Positions 1 through 14,105 of a stretch of 64,000 nucleotides of DNA are shown in pieces. Numbering within the stretch: the stretch's first letter is position 1; each line of letters opens with the position of its first letter. The DNA lies in NCBI GenBank assembly GCA_951640165.1, contig OX621237.1, positions 11,408,001-11,472,000 on the forward strand, given 5' to 3'. Source of the stretch: Pseudoips prasinana (taxonomy: Eukaryota; Arthropoda; Insecta; Lepidoptera; Nolidae). The notes under the pieces were generated by a model. That model did not search any database, was not told the origin of the DNA, and was given only the letters and a program-made list of their open reading frames with translations. The position numbers and the translations under genes were made by a program.

Positions 1-73
1 TTAGCAGCCCTACATTTATTGAACAACTAAAAATTTATGGAACTGATGTTGTTCTAACTTTTATTTTTGCCAG

Positions 74-1767
74 ATTCTCAAGATGACGAAGAAGATGAAG
101 AAAACATTCAGATTGATTGGTTTATGTCAAATGATAACACAAGTCCAGAAAACATCCTTCCTACTCCAGGTTTTTGTCCTTTATATATATTTACCTATCT
201 CATTATCCATCTTTATCCTATCTTTATATCCTTGTCAAAAATTCCTTTCTGCAGTTGAGGATCCAGCTTCCAACAACGACAGCACAATCCCAATGGACTC
301 AACTACATATCCGTAAGTTACAACTTTGAAATAATAAGTAAGTCTTTAAAACTTTTACTGATTTTTTTATTTAAACTTCTAGTGACACATCTCAAGATAG
401 TATGATGCAGTACACAGATGAAACATGCCAGCAAAGCAATGAAAACTTCCCTGTACAATTTTTGAGCATGCCTGAACTAGATGCTGATCCATCTGAAGAG
501 AATTCTGGTGTAGAATTACTGGCAGAGTTTAAGATAGATAATGATGTTGACCAGGGCATTATCCAAAAGACTGAAGAGAACAGTGATGTTAACCATAATT
601 CTTTGAATTGTGTCCTTCCTTCTATAAGTAATGATCCAATTGATAGTGTCTCTATGGCAGAGGTAACATTAATTTTGCACTTTCTTAAAAGTAGCTAATG
701 GATTAATGTTGTATAATTTAATTAATACTATAGATAGATACTGTCTTCATAGTGATATCTAATCCAAAAGATATATATATATAGTAACTCTAATATAATT
801 GTTTATTGATAATACAGAATTGGCAGAACTTGAAAGGGCTAGGTCCAGGTTTCTTGTTATTAACTATTTCATGGAACAATTTGGTTGTACCAAAAGATTT
901 TATATTTAAGATCCATGGTGATAGGAGACTATTATAGAAACTATATACACCATTCAGCTTGTATGTTTTAGGTAAACTGACATACTTATTTTAAATGTTG
1001 TTTGTTCAAAATAAAAAATAGATACTGATAAACATTTGAGAGGCCAATCATTTACAGCTTGTTGTTAGCAAAATTTTTAGATAAAAAACATTTTTTTCTC
1101 TTTACTCTCGATATTATAATTATTCAGAACGAAATAAAATTCTGTGGCGCGGCAGCTTAGACAGTCGCCTCGCCACTTCGTGCCCCTGGTTCAAATCTCG
1201 CTCAGGACAGCTATTTGTGTAACCCATAAATAGTTGTTCTGAGTCTGGATGTACTTTCTGGCCGTCAATTATATGTTTGTAAAGAAGCCCGCAAGACAGG
1301 GATTAAATTTACTAGTCCAGCCATACTTTAATAAAAAAAAATTATGGAGAATTGTTTAAAACCCTATGTATAGTAAAATTTACAAAGCACTGAATTATCC
1401 CTAGTTCAGTTCATTCTAATATCTCCTAAATGTTTGTTTATTTTAATAACTTCTTAAATGTTATATATTTCTATTGTAGCAATACTGAAAATTTCTTATC
1501 AAACTTATTTGTATCGAATGAAAATTACTCATTAGTTTAATAAACTGTTGTAGTTATTTTAACAGAGTGATAAAAATTCTAAACAAATCACAATCTAACA
1601 AATTATTTCATTTACAGAACATAGCTGAAAATTCTGATCATTACCATGGAGAGTGGGACCAAATGTTTAATGATATAATTATCAACAGACCTAATCAAGA
1701 ATGTGGATCTGACTTGAAAGAGTTGTATTCTCAAATCTCCAAAACAATTGATTTACTTAATTCCTAA
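74..1767 (+). CDS. 3' end of an unrecognised acidic protein gene (four visible exons)
   Basis: Four exons with consensus junctions read in one frame: 74-169, 255-312, 383-662 and 1618-1767, ending in TAA. The upstream exons lie outside the window. The visible 193 or so residues are rich in Asp, Glu, Ser and Asn, with an acidic run (QDDEEDEEN) near the first exon start and a C-terminal segment containing EWDQMFNDIIINRP. I see no zinc ligands, transmembrane segment or catalytic motif, so no function is assigned. Exon phases agree (codons split after base 1 and base 2, then phase 0), which supports the model. A possible 31-nt exon near 822-852 would break the frame and is left out. Its stop codon is only 126 bp from the stop of convergent PSMA7. 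Confidence 0.72.
1143..1330 (+). mobile_element. tRNA-headed SINE (family C)
   Basis: The copy begins with a tRNA-like head (GTGGCGCGGCAGCTTAGAC, then a B-box-like GGTTCAAATCTCG) and continues into a body containing CCATAAATAGTTGTTCTGAG. The same head and body occur in reverse at 18520-18625 and 51600-51740. It lies in the last intron of the acidic-protein gene. The B box differs from the usual GGTTCGATTCC, so the copy is probably old. Confidence 0.7.
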
Positions 1768-1893
1768 GTTATTCATTTTTAATATTTCTGTTATAGTTGT
1801 TGCATAGCTTGTTATTTTATAGAATGTTGAAATGAAATATAATTTAATTTCCTTAAAAATGTATTAGTGATAAAAAGAGTAACACAATATTAA

Positions 1894-5086
<3,193 letters not shown>

Positions 5087-8000
5087 ATGGCGACGGCAAC
5101 GAGTGAATTTGAGCCGTGGTTAACTGAGAAATTAAGATCTCTAAAAACAGACGAAGGAGTTTTCGGATCATATATATCAGGTATTTTGGAAAGTGAAGAA
5201 AGCGTCGACGAGAAAAAAGATGCTCTCGAAGGCATACTATCGGAGATAGTGGTGCGTAACACGACCAGGCATGGATGTAGCCGCTATAAAGTTCTTTAAT
5301 TTTTAACAAGACTTCTTTTTCTCAGGATAAAGATATCGCTATACACATAGATGAGATAATTGAAAAATGGGAGTCATGTCGACCTCAGGAGGAGACCCCG
5401 AAAACTGCAGCAGATGTAGATGTCCAGTTAGCAAAACTGTTGGAGTCACAAGCTCCTGCGACTACGACCCGACGCGAGTACACGGAGGATGAGAAAAAAA
5501 TTCGAGAAGCTATATTGTCCCAGTATAGTCAACTTTCCGACACTGAGGTAAATTGAATTGCAATAAAATTAAGAGAGGTTAGGTTATATTGCATTCCATT
5601 ATAATAATAATTGCGGTTGTAATATAAATTGCCAAATTAAATCAAGTTCGAGTCTTAATCAACACAAAATAAGAAGTTTTGAAGATTTTTTTATTTTCAC
5701 CAATGCTCTTGGCTGATGAGTGAAGAAATGAGTGAAGAGTGACAAAACAGCTTGGTAGTGAGTGTAAAATGTGTTTTCTGAAGATGTGCCAAAATATTTT
5801 TTTTAAAACTTATAATAAATAAAACAGAATTTCAATACTACTACTGCATTGTCAAAGTATATAAAAAGAAACCTTATGTTAACAGGGATGTTCATCATAT
5901 CATGTCCTTTGCTCTAGAGTTTATGTGAATGTGGTTATTGTGCTCCCTGCCTGTATTGTTTAAATTATGACTTGGCTATGGGCTTCTGGACAACAATTTC
6001 ATTCCTCCTCATCTGTACAACTTAGGCTTATTCTCATTTGGACATCAAATTGCTTGGGACTACTATTACACTCACTGGACACTCCATACCTGCATTGTAA
6101 TAATGGCATCTGGATCTGATTTTGACCCTGGAACCTGTCCTATGAGTATGAGAGTTGCTTAAAATTTGGCACATGAGGCAAGTGAAGACTTCTTTGTGAA
6201 AGTATGGAAGGACCTTATATCAATAGACATTATATACTGAAGGAGTGGTCAAAATGTAAAACTTAACCAAAATTATTCGAGAGTTGGTGATTGATAAACA
6301 ATGTGTGGCATTTATATAGTGGAATAAATGGCCTACTTAGGTCACAATATGGTGATTAATGAGGATCCATATAAAGAAGACAGCAGCACCTATGTTGGAG
6401 TGTGATGAGTGACTGGTACTATTGTAGAGTCTGTAGTTATATACAAAATAAAAAAAAAAGAAGACAGGAAAGTTTATAGGTTCTGGCAAAATTATTTGTA
6501 CAAGACAAATCAAAATTCGAGAAACAAAAGTATAATAGAGGTAAGTTAATAATTTTACTGTTAACTATTAGCTTCAGTTGGTAAGGCTTGAAATGAGTAA
6601 CAGATCCTACACAGGGATCCAACCTGCGCAATGCCAGGGACCAGCCCCTGCCCTCCACCAACTTTAACCCTTTCCCTCATCCTAAGTATGTTCTTTGATA
6701 TAAATCAAACTTATTTTGTTGCAGGGTGACATATCAAGGGTCATTGGGTCAATGGCATGGTTAGAAGATTTAAGGTTGGAGGTGTGCCTTGACATTAATA
6801 GCACATCAGAAGTTTTGGTGCCCTTAATTGAAAAACTTGGGTACCCAATACCAGGCTCAAATAATGTTAGGTGCACTGTACACACAAATACAATAGAGCG
6901 GCAATGGCTCGAATTAAAATGCCAATGTCGCACCTGTAGGAGTCAGCAGCGGTTAAAGTGGTACATGGGTGAATACATGTACTGGCAAAATATTCTCAAA
7001 AGCCTGGTCATGGTTAACAACTAGAACAAGACAAATCAAAATTCGGGGAACAAAAGTATAACAGAGGTAAGTTAATAATTTTACTGTAACTATTAGCTTC
7101 AGTTGGAAAGGCTTGAAACAAGTAACATTCTACACAGGGATCCAACTGGCGCAACGCCAGGAACCACCCCCTGCCCTCCACCTACTTTAACCCTTTTCCT
7201 CATCCTAGTATGTTGTTTGACGTAAATCAAACATATTTTGTTGCAGGATGACATATCGAGGGTCATTGGGTCATCAGCATGGCTAGAAGATGGGTCAGAA
7301 GATTTCAGGTTAGAGGTGTGCCTTGACATTAATACCACATCAGAAGTTTTGGTGCCCTTAATAGAAAAACATGTGGAAAAGGGCACCACATAACACACCG
7401 ATTTCTGGAGGGCAATTTGTATGATGATTTGTATGAGGTTATATGTAAATTTTGGGCATATGATTGCCTAGCAGAATATTGCTACATCCATAAAAAAGCC
7501 ACTCACTCCAACCTGGATAAACTATGTGTAACTCCAGATGGGACTCATACCCAAAGAATAGAGGCCCTATGGAGAGCCATTTTTGAAAAAGATATTCACA
7601 ATAATTTAGACAATTTTGGGGATTCTGTAGTAGAATATTTTTGGAGAACAAATAATTACAAATTTAAAAATGATCTATTTTGACAAAGGATGAATGTAAT
7701 AATCAAATATGTCTAAAATAAATAAAACATTTTATGTAAGTTTGTGTTTTTATTTGGTATATAAATATATTATCTAGAAACCGTCCTCCATCCTCCATAG
7801 CATTAGAATAAACTTTTCATTATGGTTCATCGATTTGACAGTTCATATTATATTATTATTTATAGTGTATTTATAAGAATATCCGAAAAACACCCAAAAT
7901 CGAATTAGAGCACCCCACTTTCCACATGGTCTTAACTGCTCTACCCCTAGTGTTTATAAAAAGCGGAAGCGCGCATTGAGAGGAGCTCGGCTACGCAGCT

Positions 8001-11000
8001 TCGGTTGTTGGTTTCCGACGATCAGTCTCAGCCGCTCCACCTCGCAAGGTTCCCGAGCTTCGGCACGTTAGGGTGGCAAGGTTGTTCTTCCTGCAGCGCC
8101 AGACATAAGGCTGAGTCAATCTGGCGGTAGAGAGAAGCTCCCCTAGTTAGACTAAATAGCACTATTCTAACCTAAAATTATTAACCAAGGATATCTCCAT
8201 AATCATGGGGTTCAGCAGGGTGTGGATGGTGGGGGTCCCTCCCACTTGCAGTACTGTCAGTACCTGTACTACGTAGTCCTGTGTTATGGGAGATAGTGTT
8301 GTAAAGTATAAGAAATCATTGCTGATGTTTCTATTTACGTTGTGTTATCTTTTCATATTTACTTAAGAATACTTTCAAAATCAACCAATTTAAATGTTAT
8401 ATAAAAAAATATTGTCTTATAAAAAAAGTTATTATTACATGTTATATGTAATTTTTTTACAGAGTAGTGGATACAGAAATAATTATTTTATTATCTTAGT
8501 TATTAGGTTTAGATATGACTTAATACTATTAGGCATAGTAAGAACAGGTTTATCATTATGTTAATGAAGTCTGAAATGTTTACAGAAAGATGAAGAACAA
8601 GAAGAAGAGGCTGAAGGTCCAGACTTGGTAAAGAACACAAATGCTGCTGATGTTCATGCAGCTGCCAGAGAACGTCGGGAACAGGCAAGACTTGATGCTC
8701 AAAAGAAAAAAGAGAAAGATAAAGAAGACAGGTAATATAAATCCTCCAAAGTATGCTGCTATGCAGTACTATCTTTTTCTGTTTTTTGTTTATTATTTTA
8801 TTAATTCATATATGCAGTGGTTAGTGTGGTTACCCCTTGGTGTGTCCTCATAGGTTTCTGACATTACTTAAACATTGTTGTCTAATGACTTTACATGGCG
8901 TCATGGCCTCTATAGCACAGAGGAGGGGCTAGTTTGATTTCTGATGCTCAGAAATGAAACCAGTTTTGTAGTCGCCCATCTATAAACTGACTGCCAATTG
9001 CTAAAAGACTAGTATAATTTTCTATCATCTGTTTAGTACTTGTAAAATGGAAGACTAGTGGACTGTAATACTAGGTTATGCAGTACAACATAATATTCAA
9101 ATTCAAAAAATTTCTCTATTTAGTATAATAAACCTAATACAGGAGAGTACACAGGAGTTTGCATGCATGTATCTACATTAAATGCTTAAAACTATAAATT
9201 TGCATGGACCATGTTATTTTAGGCTATTTTTAGCATATTATCCGTACCCTCTGAACTAGTTAAGACTGTGACTCAGAAGGTAACTGTTAATATAATTAAA
9301 CTAAGGACTATATTATATAAAACGAATGAGTAAACGCGCGTGTCGTCGGTGCGGTTCGTCCGCCGAGAGTGCCCGTCAGACCGGGCGAGCACCTGCGTCC
9401 GCGCGCCCCAGCCGATGCCACCAGCCGACGAGAGCCGATGATGCACGAACAGTACTTTTTTCGGTTTTGAAACAATTTGATGAGTGTATAGTGACTAAGG
9501 TGACCAAATCTGTCTATAGTATTTCATCACCAAGTTATTAATGTATTTTGTCTCAAAGCTTATATAATTGGGATAGTTTTAGGTGATCCATGAAAGTATA
9601 TTCAAAGGTTACAAAGGTTGTCTTTTCAAATTTGAATTTGTATTATAATCTGATCTAATTGATTGGTTTTTAGTCTAGTAGTTAGTGACCGTGACTGCTA
9701 GGCCAGAGTAGGTAAAACGTAGCATATTTGGAACATATTCGATCGATTTTACGTCAAATGTATTTCCAATGTTCCACTTATTTCGTGTTTACGGTAGTAG
9801 CTTTAAATCTCTTCGTTAGTTGATCGTCGTCTATTTTTTTGATAGCAGTCATCACCAGTTGACTTTTGACCTTGGAATGCCTTTGGAATCATTTTTGGGC
9901 ATTTACCGTTATTCATGCATGGCGAGTTAGGCTTAAGACACCACATGGTCAGTGAATCATGAGCCTTACCATAGTATCAATTACCTACTGGATCTTCATC
10001 TTTGTCGGGTATTTCGGCTTTTTTTAACGGGACTAGTCCCTCCCACTTACCCTCCATTAAGCCAGGATCAACAGTGGCACACAATGAAATGACACTGAGC
10101 GCTGAGGCTCGGGCATGTCCTGGGGAATCGATTTAACTGTCTTTGATCGCGCAACGAATTTAATCAGAAAGAAAAAAGGAGGAGTTCGAAAATGAATAGT
10201 TCCACTTCCCTCCAGAGCAAAGCGGGTGACAGAATGATATAAAGAAGCTGTAGCCTCATAAAACGAGATAATTGCAACTAGAGAAGCCAACTGCAAAAGC
10301 AGCGAGGATCAATTTAAGGGTCCTAAGTGAGCTGTTATATTTGATTCCAATAGTAGGTATGGCTTAAACACACGGAAGTTGTTCCTTGTTGCTACAAGAT
10401 TCGTATAATAAACTATTCCTGATATTGGTTGCAAACTATTTAACATAATACTGATTTTGCCAGATATCCGGCGTGCAAAGCAAACATTTGCCAACCACGC
10501 CAACAGCCCCATAAAGTCGTTTATACTCGATTTACAATGTCATACAGATCTGGGGGCGTTGCATTAGGATGTAGGTTATCCTTTATTTCTGGCCAGTTAG
10601 GATTACACGAAGCAGTTAATGTTTACCATTTGCCAAAACGTCCACTGCTGGACGAAAGCCCCCCAAAAAAGGGGGGATATGCCATAATCGCCACGCTTGG
10701 CAGACGGGTTGGCGATCGCAGTTTGATGGTCATAGTTGACAGAAAAACGCTGGTGCCCGTTCTCTGGTAGATATTCCCTCGGTCGATTTCTGCGCCCCCC
10801 GCGGGATGTGCTGGGGTAATGATATTCTATGCCGTCATCACACATCAGCATTTGTCCAATCATCATCATCATATCAGCCGAAAGACTTCCACTGCTGGAC
10901 AAAGGCCTCCCCCAACGATATCCAAAATAGCCAGTCCTGTGATTTGTTGATGAGTGATGTGTGATTTGTTCAATATCATTGCTTATTTAAATGCAAAACA

Positions 11001-11510
11001 AATGAACATAATTTTCAGCTCGTTATTTTGTTTGATTGTTACGTATGAAATCTAACAATTCGTTTCAATTTTAGCATACTGATCTGTTGATTTAATAACA
11101 TGCCGTATCGAATTCGCTCCAAGTTAGTTTATTAAAGAATCACGCGTTAGTTAGTTATCGTTCGGCTTATTAGCCGAACAGTAGGCAAGACGGTTCGGGG
11201 GAGAGTCTGCCATTGCATCAAGCGTAGCGAGGCGCTTAAATTTTATTCTCACATCCGATTTTTTTCTGATAACACCTAAGATATTACACTCACAAAAATA
11301 ATATAACTTATTCAATAATTATATTGATAATACCCAACAAAGATACACACGCGATGCTAACTCGCATTTGTATCGATACAAACAACAAACTGCTGTGTAT
11401 GAGAAAAGCGCGCCGTTGACAGCTCCTAGATTGCGGTCTTCAGTTTTTACCGTCTATTTACAACAAGGTGTAACAACCTCGTTCACGCTCTTTTTTGAAT
11501 CTTGAAGTCT

Positions 11511-11574
<64 letters not shown>

Positions 11575-11943
11575 CATAGACACACGCCTGTTTCTCCCTT
11601 TTTTTTTTCTCCCTTTGAGAAACAGGCTCTTTGATGGCTCAGGATCGTGACAAATAGACTATTTGTCATGACCCTAGCACACCTCTTTCGCCTTGTTTCC
11701 TGTTAATGTATTATTCATACATGCTCGCCGGTTTAGGGTACTTCTGAGCTGGCCTTTCTTGAGAATTGTTCTTGAAGTCTTGTGGTTTTAAATATGGTTT
11801 TTATATTGAACTTCCCGTGGAGTCGGATTTATGTAAGTTTTATTATTGAATCTGTTGTTTTTTTTTTCAGAGAAAAACAAAAGCAGTTGAAGGAAGAGAA
11901 AAAGGAAAAGAGGAAGACACAAAAAGGTGAAAGGAAGAGGTAG
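5087..11943 (+). CDS. CCDC43: Coiled-coil domain-containing protein 43
   Basis: Four exons with in-phase junctions encode 201 residues: 5087-5251, 5326-5547, 8586-8731 and 11871-11943 (stop TAG). The N-terminal part (FEPWLTEKLRSLKTDEGVFG) is the conserved globular portion. It is followed by an acidic stretch (KDEEQEEEAEGPD) and a long charged coiled coil (AARERREQARLDAQKKKEK) ending in KTQKGERKR, a tail I recognise from animal CCDC43, whose human form is about 224 residues. The molecular function is poorly known. Introns 2 and 3 are each about 3 kb and hold transposase relics, RTE-like tails and a TA microsatellite. No canonical AATAAA occurs between the stop and a MITE 130 bp downstream. The start is the first ATG and matches the family start. 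Confidence 0.93.
6501..7370 (+). repeat. Tandem duplication, about 345-bp units spaced 526 bp apart
   Basis: 6501-6848 and 7027-7370 are near-identical. They share the CAAGACAAATCAAAATTCG start, a pyrimidine-rich tract with a splice-acceptor-like TTTTGTTGCAG, and a coding-like stretch (VCLDIN.TSEVLVPLIEK). The copies differ by scattered substitutions and one short indel, so the duplication is not recent. Confidence 0.8.
6716..7683 (+). pseudogene. Relics of an ISXO2/Merlin-like transposase in CCDC43 intron 2
   Basis: Two coding-like pieces follow the duplicated splice-acceptor-like sites. The first (to about 7021) contains VHTNTIERQWLELK and RLKWYMGEYMYWQNI. The second (7390-7683) contains THTQRIEALWRAIFE and SVVEYFWRTNNYK. 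Both fit the pattern HTxxIExxW followed by a YxxEYxW-type helix, which I associate with the C-terminal half of ISXO2-type DDE transposases (Merlin superfamily). The upstream catalytic part is not found. The reading frame cannot be joined without gaps, so I treat them as fragments. They could instead be exons of a decayed cellular relative. Confidence 0.5.
7925..8300. other. GC-richer island in CCDC43 intron 2, unidentified
   Basis: A stretch with many CpG dinucleotides stands out from AT-rich surroundings. It contains GGATATCTCCATAAT near 8188, a motif that recurs at 59572 beside the R1-clade LINE, suggesting repeat origin. No open frame or RNA structure is evident. Confidence 0.4.
9310..9450. 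other. CpG-rich island in CCDC43 intron 3, unidentified
   Basis: About 140 bp of markedly GC-rich sequence (GTGTCGTCGGTGCGGTTCGT and similar) is embedded in AT-rich intron. It could be the 5' end of a retroelement or a non-coding first exon. Nothing in it is diagnostic. Confidence 0.35.
10457..10511 (-). mobile_element. SINE-A head fragment
   Basis: Read on the minus strand this matches the first 55 bp of the window's commonest tRNA-derived SINE (GTTGGCGTGGTTGGCAAATG), then stops before the B box. It is a truncated copy. Confidence 0.6.
10600..10935 (-). mobile_element. Two RTE-like LINE tails in series
   Basis: 10625-10835 belongs to a repeat also found at 13438-13655 and, in the other orientation, at 52545-52680. 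It carries GTCCACTGCTGGAC and a CCCTCGGTCGATTTC block. 10862-10935 is the lepidopteran RTE 3' end in reverse (ATCATCATCATATCAGCC, then GTCCACTGCTGGACAAAGG type). Neither has coding capacity left. Confidence 0.65.
11513..11576. repeat. (TA)n microsatellite
   Basis: About 30 TA dinucleotides with two single-base CA interruptions, in CCDC43 intron 3. Such a run is likely to be length-variable and able to extrude as a cruciform. Confidence 0.95.
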
Positions 11944-12073
11944 CAACCTCAATGTTTTGTCAAGAGTAGCAGTTCAACTTTGCTTTGTGAAATTATAATA
12001 TCCTGAGAGTGCAAGACATGACTCACGTAACCCATCAAACATTATGCATACATAACCTGTTTCTTATCATTTA

Positions 12074-12825
12074 GGCCCACTTGCACCAAAAGCTAGGCTA
12101 AAATAAACTAACTCAAGTTAAGTAACTTCGGGTTAATTCTTTAAAATTTTACTCAACATTCTGTTGCGCCAATGAAAAATAACACCGAGTCAACTAACTC
12201 CGTGTTTTTCTATTTTACGTTGGAATCATTAAAGAGGTTTTGTTCCGTAATGTAATCCAACCAAATATGAATGAGTGAACAATGAGTGAAATATTTATAC
12301 ACATATTTGTCACAAGAAAACTTTGAATATGACTGTCTCATGTGTCAAGTTTTTTCAAAGACATCTCAATTTGATCGTTTGTGTTTGAAACCAAGGTGTC
12401 AATTTCGAGTCGTTAAAATATTGTCATGGCAACGTTGACATGATCGATCTTTCTGCAACTCTTCTTTTATAAAAGTCCGAGCTAATATTATATTCGACGA
12501 TTTCTTTATCATCATCAGACAATAAAAAATCACTCATAATTGTTTAGGACACAAAACTGTTACAAAATCTCTGACATTCCCTTCTGCAGCCCAACTTAAC
12601 CTCTCAAACGAAACAAATTTGACATTACTAATCCGGAGTTAGTGATTTAACCCACCAAAGTAGCTGGGTTAAAATTTTAATAAAATAACCCAAGGTTAGT
12701 TCCTAACTCTTGGTCACCACCAAGAGTTAGGAACTAACCTTGGACCAAGACGCAATTGTAATTTAACCCATATTAGCCAATAACTCTGAGTTAATGCATT
12801 TAACCTAGAGTGGCGCAATTGGGCC
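12074..12825. mobile_element. PIF/Harbinger-like MITE, 752 bp
   Basis: The ends GGCCCACTTGCACC and the complement of GGCGCAATTGGGCC form imperfect inverted repeats flanked by TTA (12071-12073 and 12826-12828), the 3-bp duplication typical of PIF/Harbinger. The interior has no ORF but is full of TTAACC/GGTTAA motifs and a perfect 25-bp hairpin at 12690-12743. It begins 130 bp after the CCDC43 stop codon. Confidence 0.75.
12690..12743. repeat. Perfect 25-bp inverted repeat, 4-nt loop
   Basis: The left arm 12690-12714 (CCAAGGTTAGTTCCTAACTC...) is the exact complement of 12719-12743, with loop CACC. It lies inside the PIF/Harbinger-like MITE. Confidence 0.95.
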
Positions 12826-13437
12826 TTAGAGTGTTATTTTCACCATGTACGTATTACATTGCACATGAAGCTATCCAAGCTATCACTAAGATGTGCCCTA
12901 TATAACAATGCAGCTATGTCACAGTATAAATATGGACAGTAAGGTAACTAAGCCTGATTGACGAAATAATAACCTATGCTCTATTAAAACTGTAGGGCAA
13001 CTTTTAAAATTCTAGATACCTATTTTTTTTTAATAAACCCCATTTGTTTTATAAATCACCAGGACGGTTAAAATACAAAAGCTTCGGTTTTGATGACGCC
13101 GAATACCAACAGCTGTATACAACGCAATACGCACGTAGATTTTTAAAAAGATTGTGAAGCTAAACTTATACGCGACCACTCGTTTTAACGCGGCACTCAC
13201 TACTGACGGCACCGCGACAACCGCTTAGAGGTCTTGTCGATGCGCATGGTTCTGTGAGTTGTAGGTAGTTTCCGTACTATCCATTCTTATTCTGAGGCTA
13301 TTTGCAGAAGGATAAAAATGCCCATTATATGGCGAACAAATTAAGGCACCAAAACTATGTATGGTAGTATACATGTATATGGTCTAACCAGATAGCTAAT
13401 ACTCTTGTATCTAAAATATGGTACCTATCACTTCATC

Positions 13438-13655
13438 ATGTCAGCCAAAGTTCGTCCACTGCTGGACAAAAAACCCTAAAGAATGAGGGGATATGCCATA
13501 ATCGCCACGCTGGGTTGGCAATCGCAGTTTGGTGGTTGTAGTTCACAGAAAAACGCTGCTGCCCGTTCTCTGGTAGGTATTCCCTCGGTCGATTTCTACG
13601 CCCCCCACGGGATGAGATGGGGTGATGATATTCTATGCCGTCACCAATCAGCAGT
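13438..13655 (-). mobile_element. RTE-like LINE tail
   Basis: Second copy of the repeat at 10625-10835. It shares GTCCACTGCTGGAC, a GATATGCCATAATCGCCACG block, CCGTTCTCTGGTAG and CCCTCGGTCGATTTC. It is non-coding. The 600 bp before it (12829-13437) holds nothing I recognise. Confidence 0.6.
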
Positions 13656-13889
13656 CAAAGTCAGCAATCTATCACTTGTTATTGTTTGTCATGTATCTGT
13701 GCATAAAATTAGTACATAATATTCAAATACATTCAAATCAGCACAGACTTTAACATGTCACAGGTTTGGAACAAAGAATTCCAGGTCATGTGACTCAATG
13801 ACCATACAATGTCCATTACATGAACTGCGCACTAAACTACTTATATTGGTAAAATATACAGATACTGGTGGAAGCTTTGCATAGTTTAA

Positions 13890-14105
13890 CTGACCTGTTA
13901 GTGTAGTGGTTTGTTACCCTGACTGCTAAACCAGAGGCTGTGGGTTTGATCTCCACCCAGGACAAATCTTTGTGTGAGGAGCACAATGTAATTTATCTAT
14001 AAAATTAATGTATTTTAAAATATATAGCTATATTCATTAGTTACTTACTACAAACACATCTTTGGGATCAGATGGTAGTATGCAGTTGTCTTAAGATATT
14101 TATTT
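13890..14105 (+). mobile_element. tRNA-derived SINE copy
   Basis: Head TAGTGTAGTGGTTTG and B-box-like GGGTTTGATCTCC are followed by the body (CACCCAGGACAAATC, AATTTATCTATAAA) and the tail TTGGGATCAGATGG seen in the other SINE copies. It is complete but diverged. Confidence 0.7.

Noticed and set aside
822..852. Extra 31-nt exon between exons at 662 and 1618 of the acidic-protein gene
   Set aside because: It has AG and GT borders, but inclusion would shift the frame of the last exon, which reads in phase without it.
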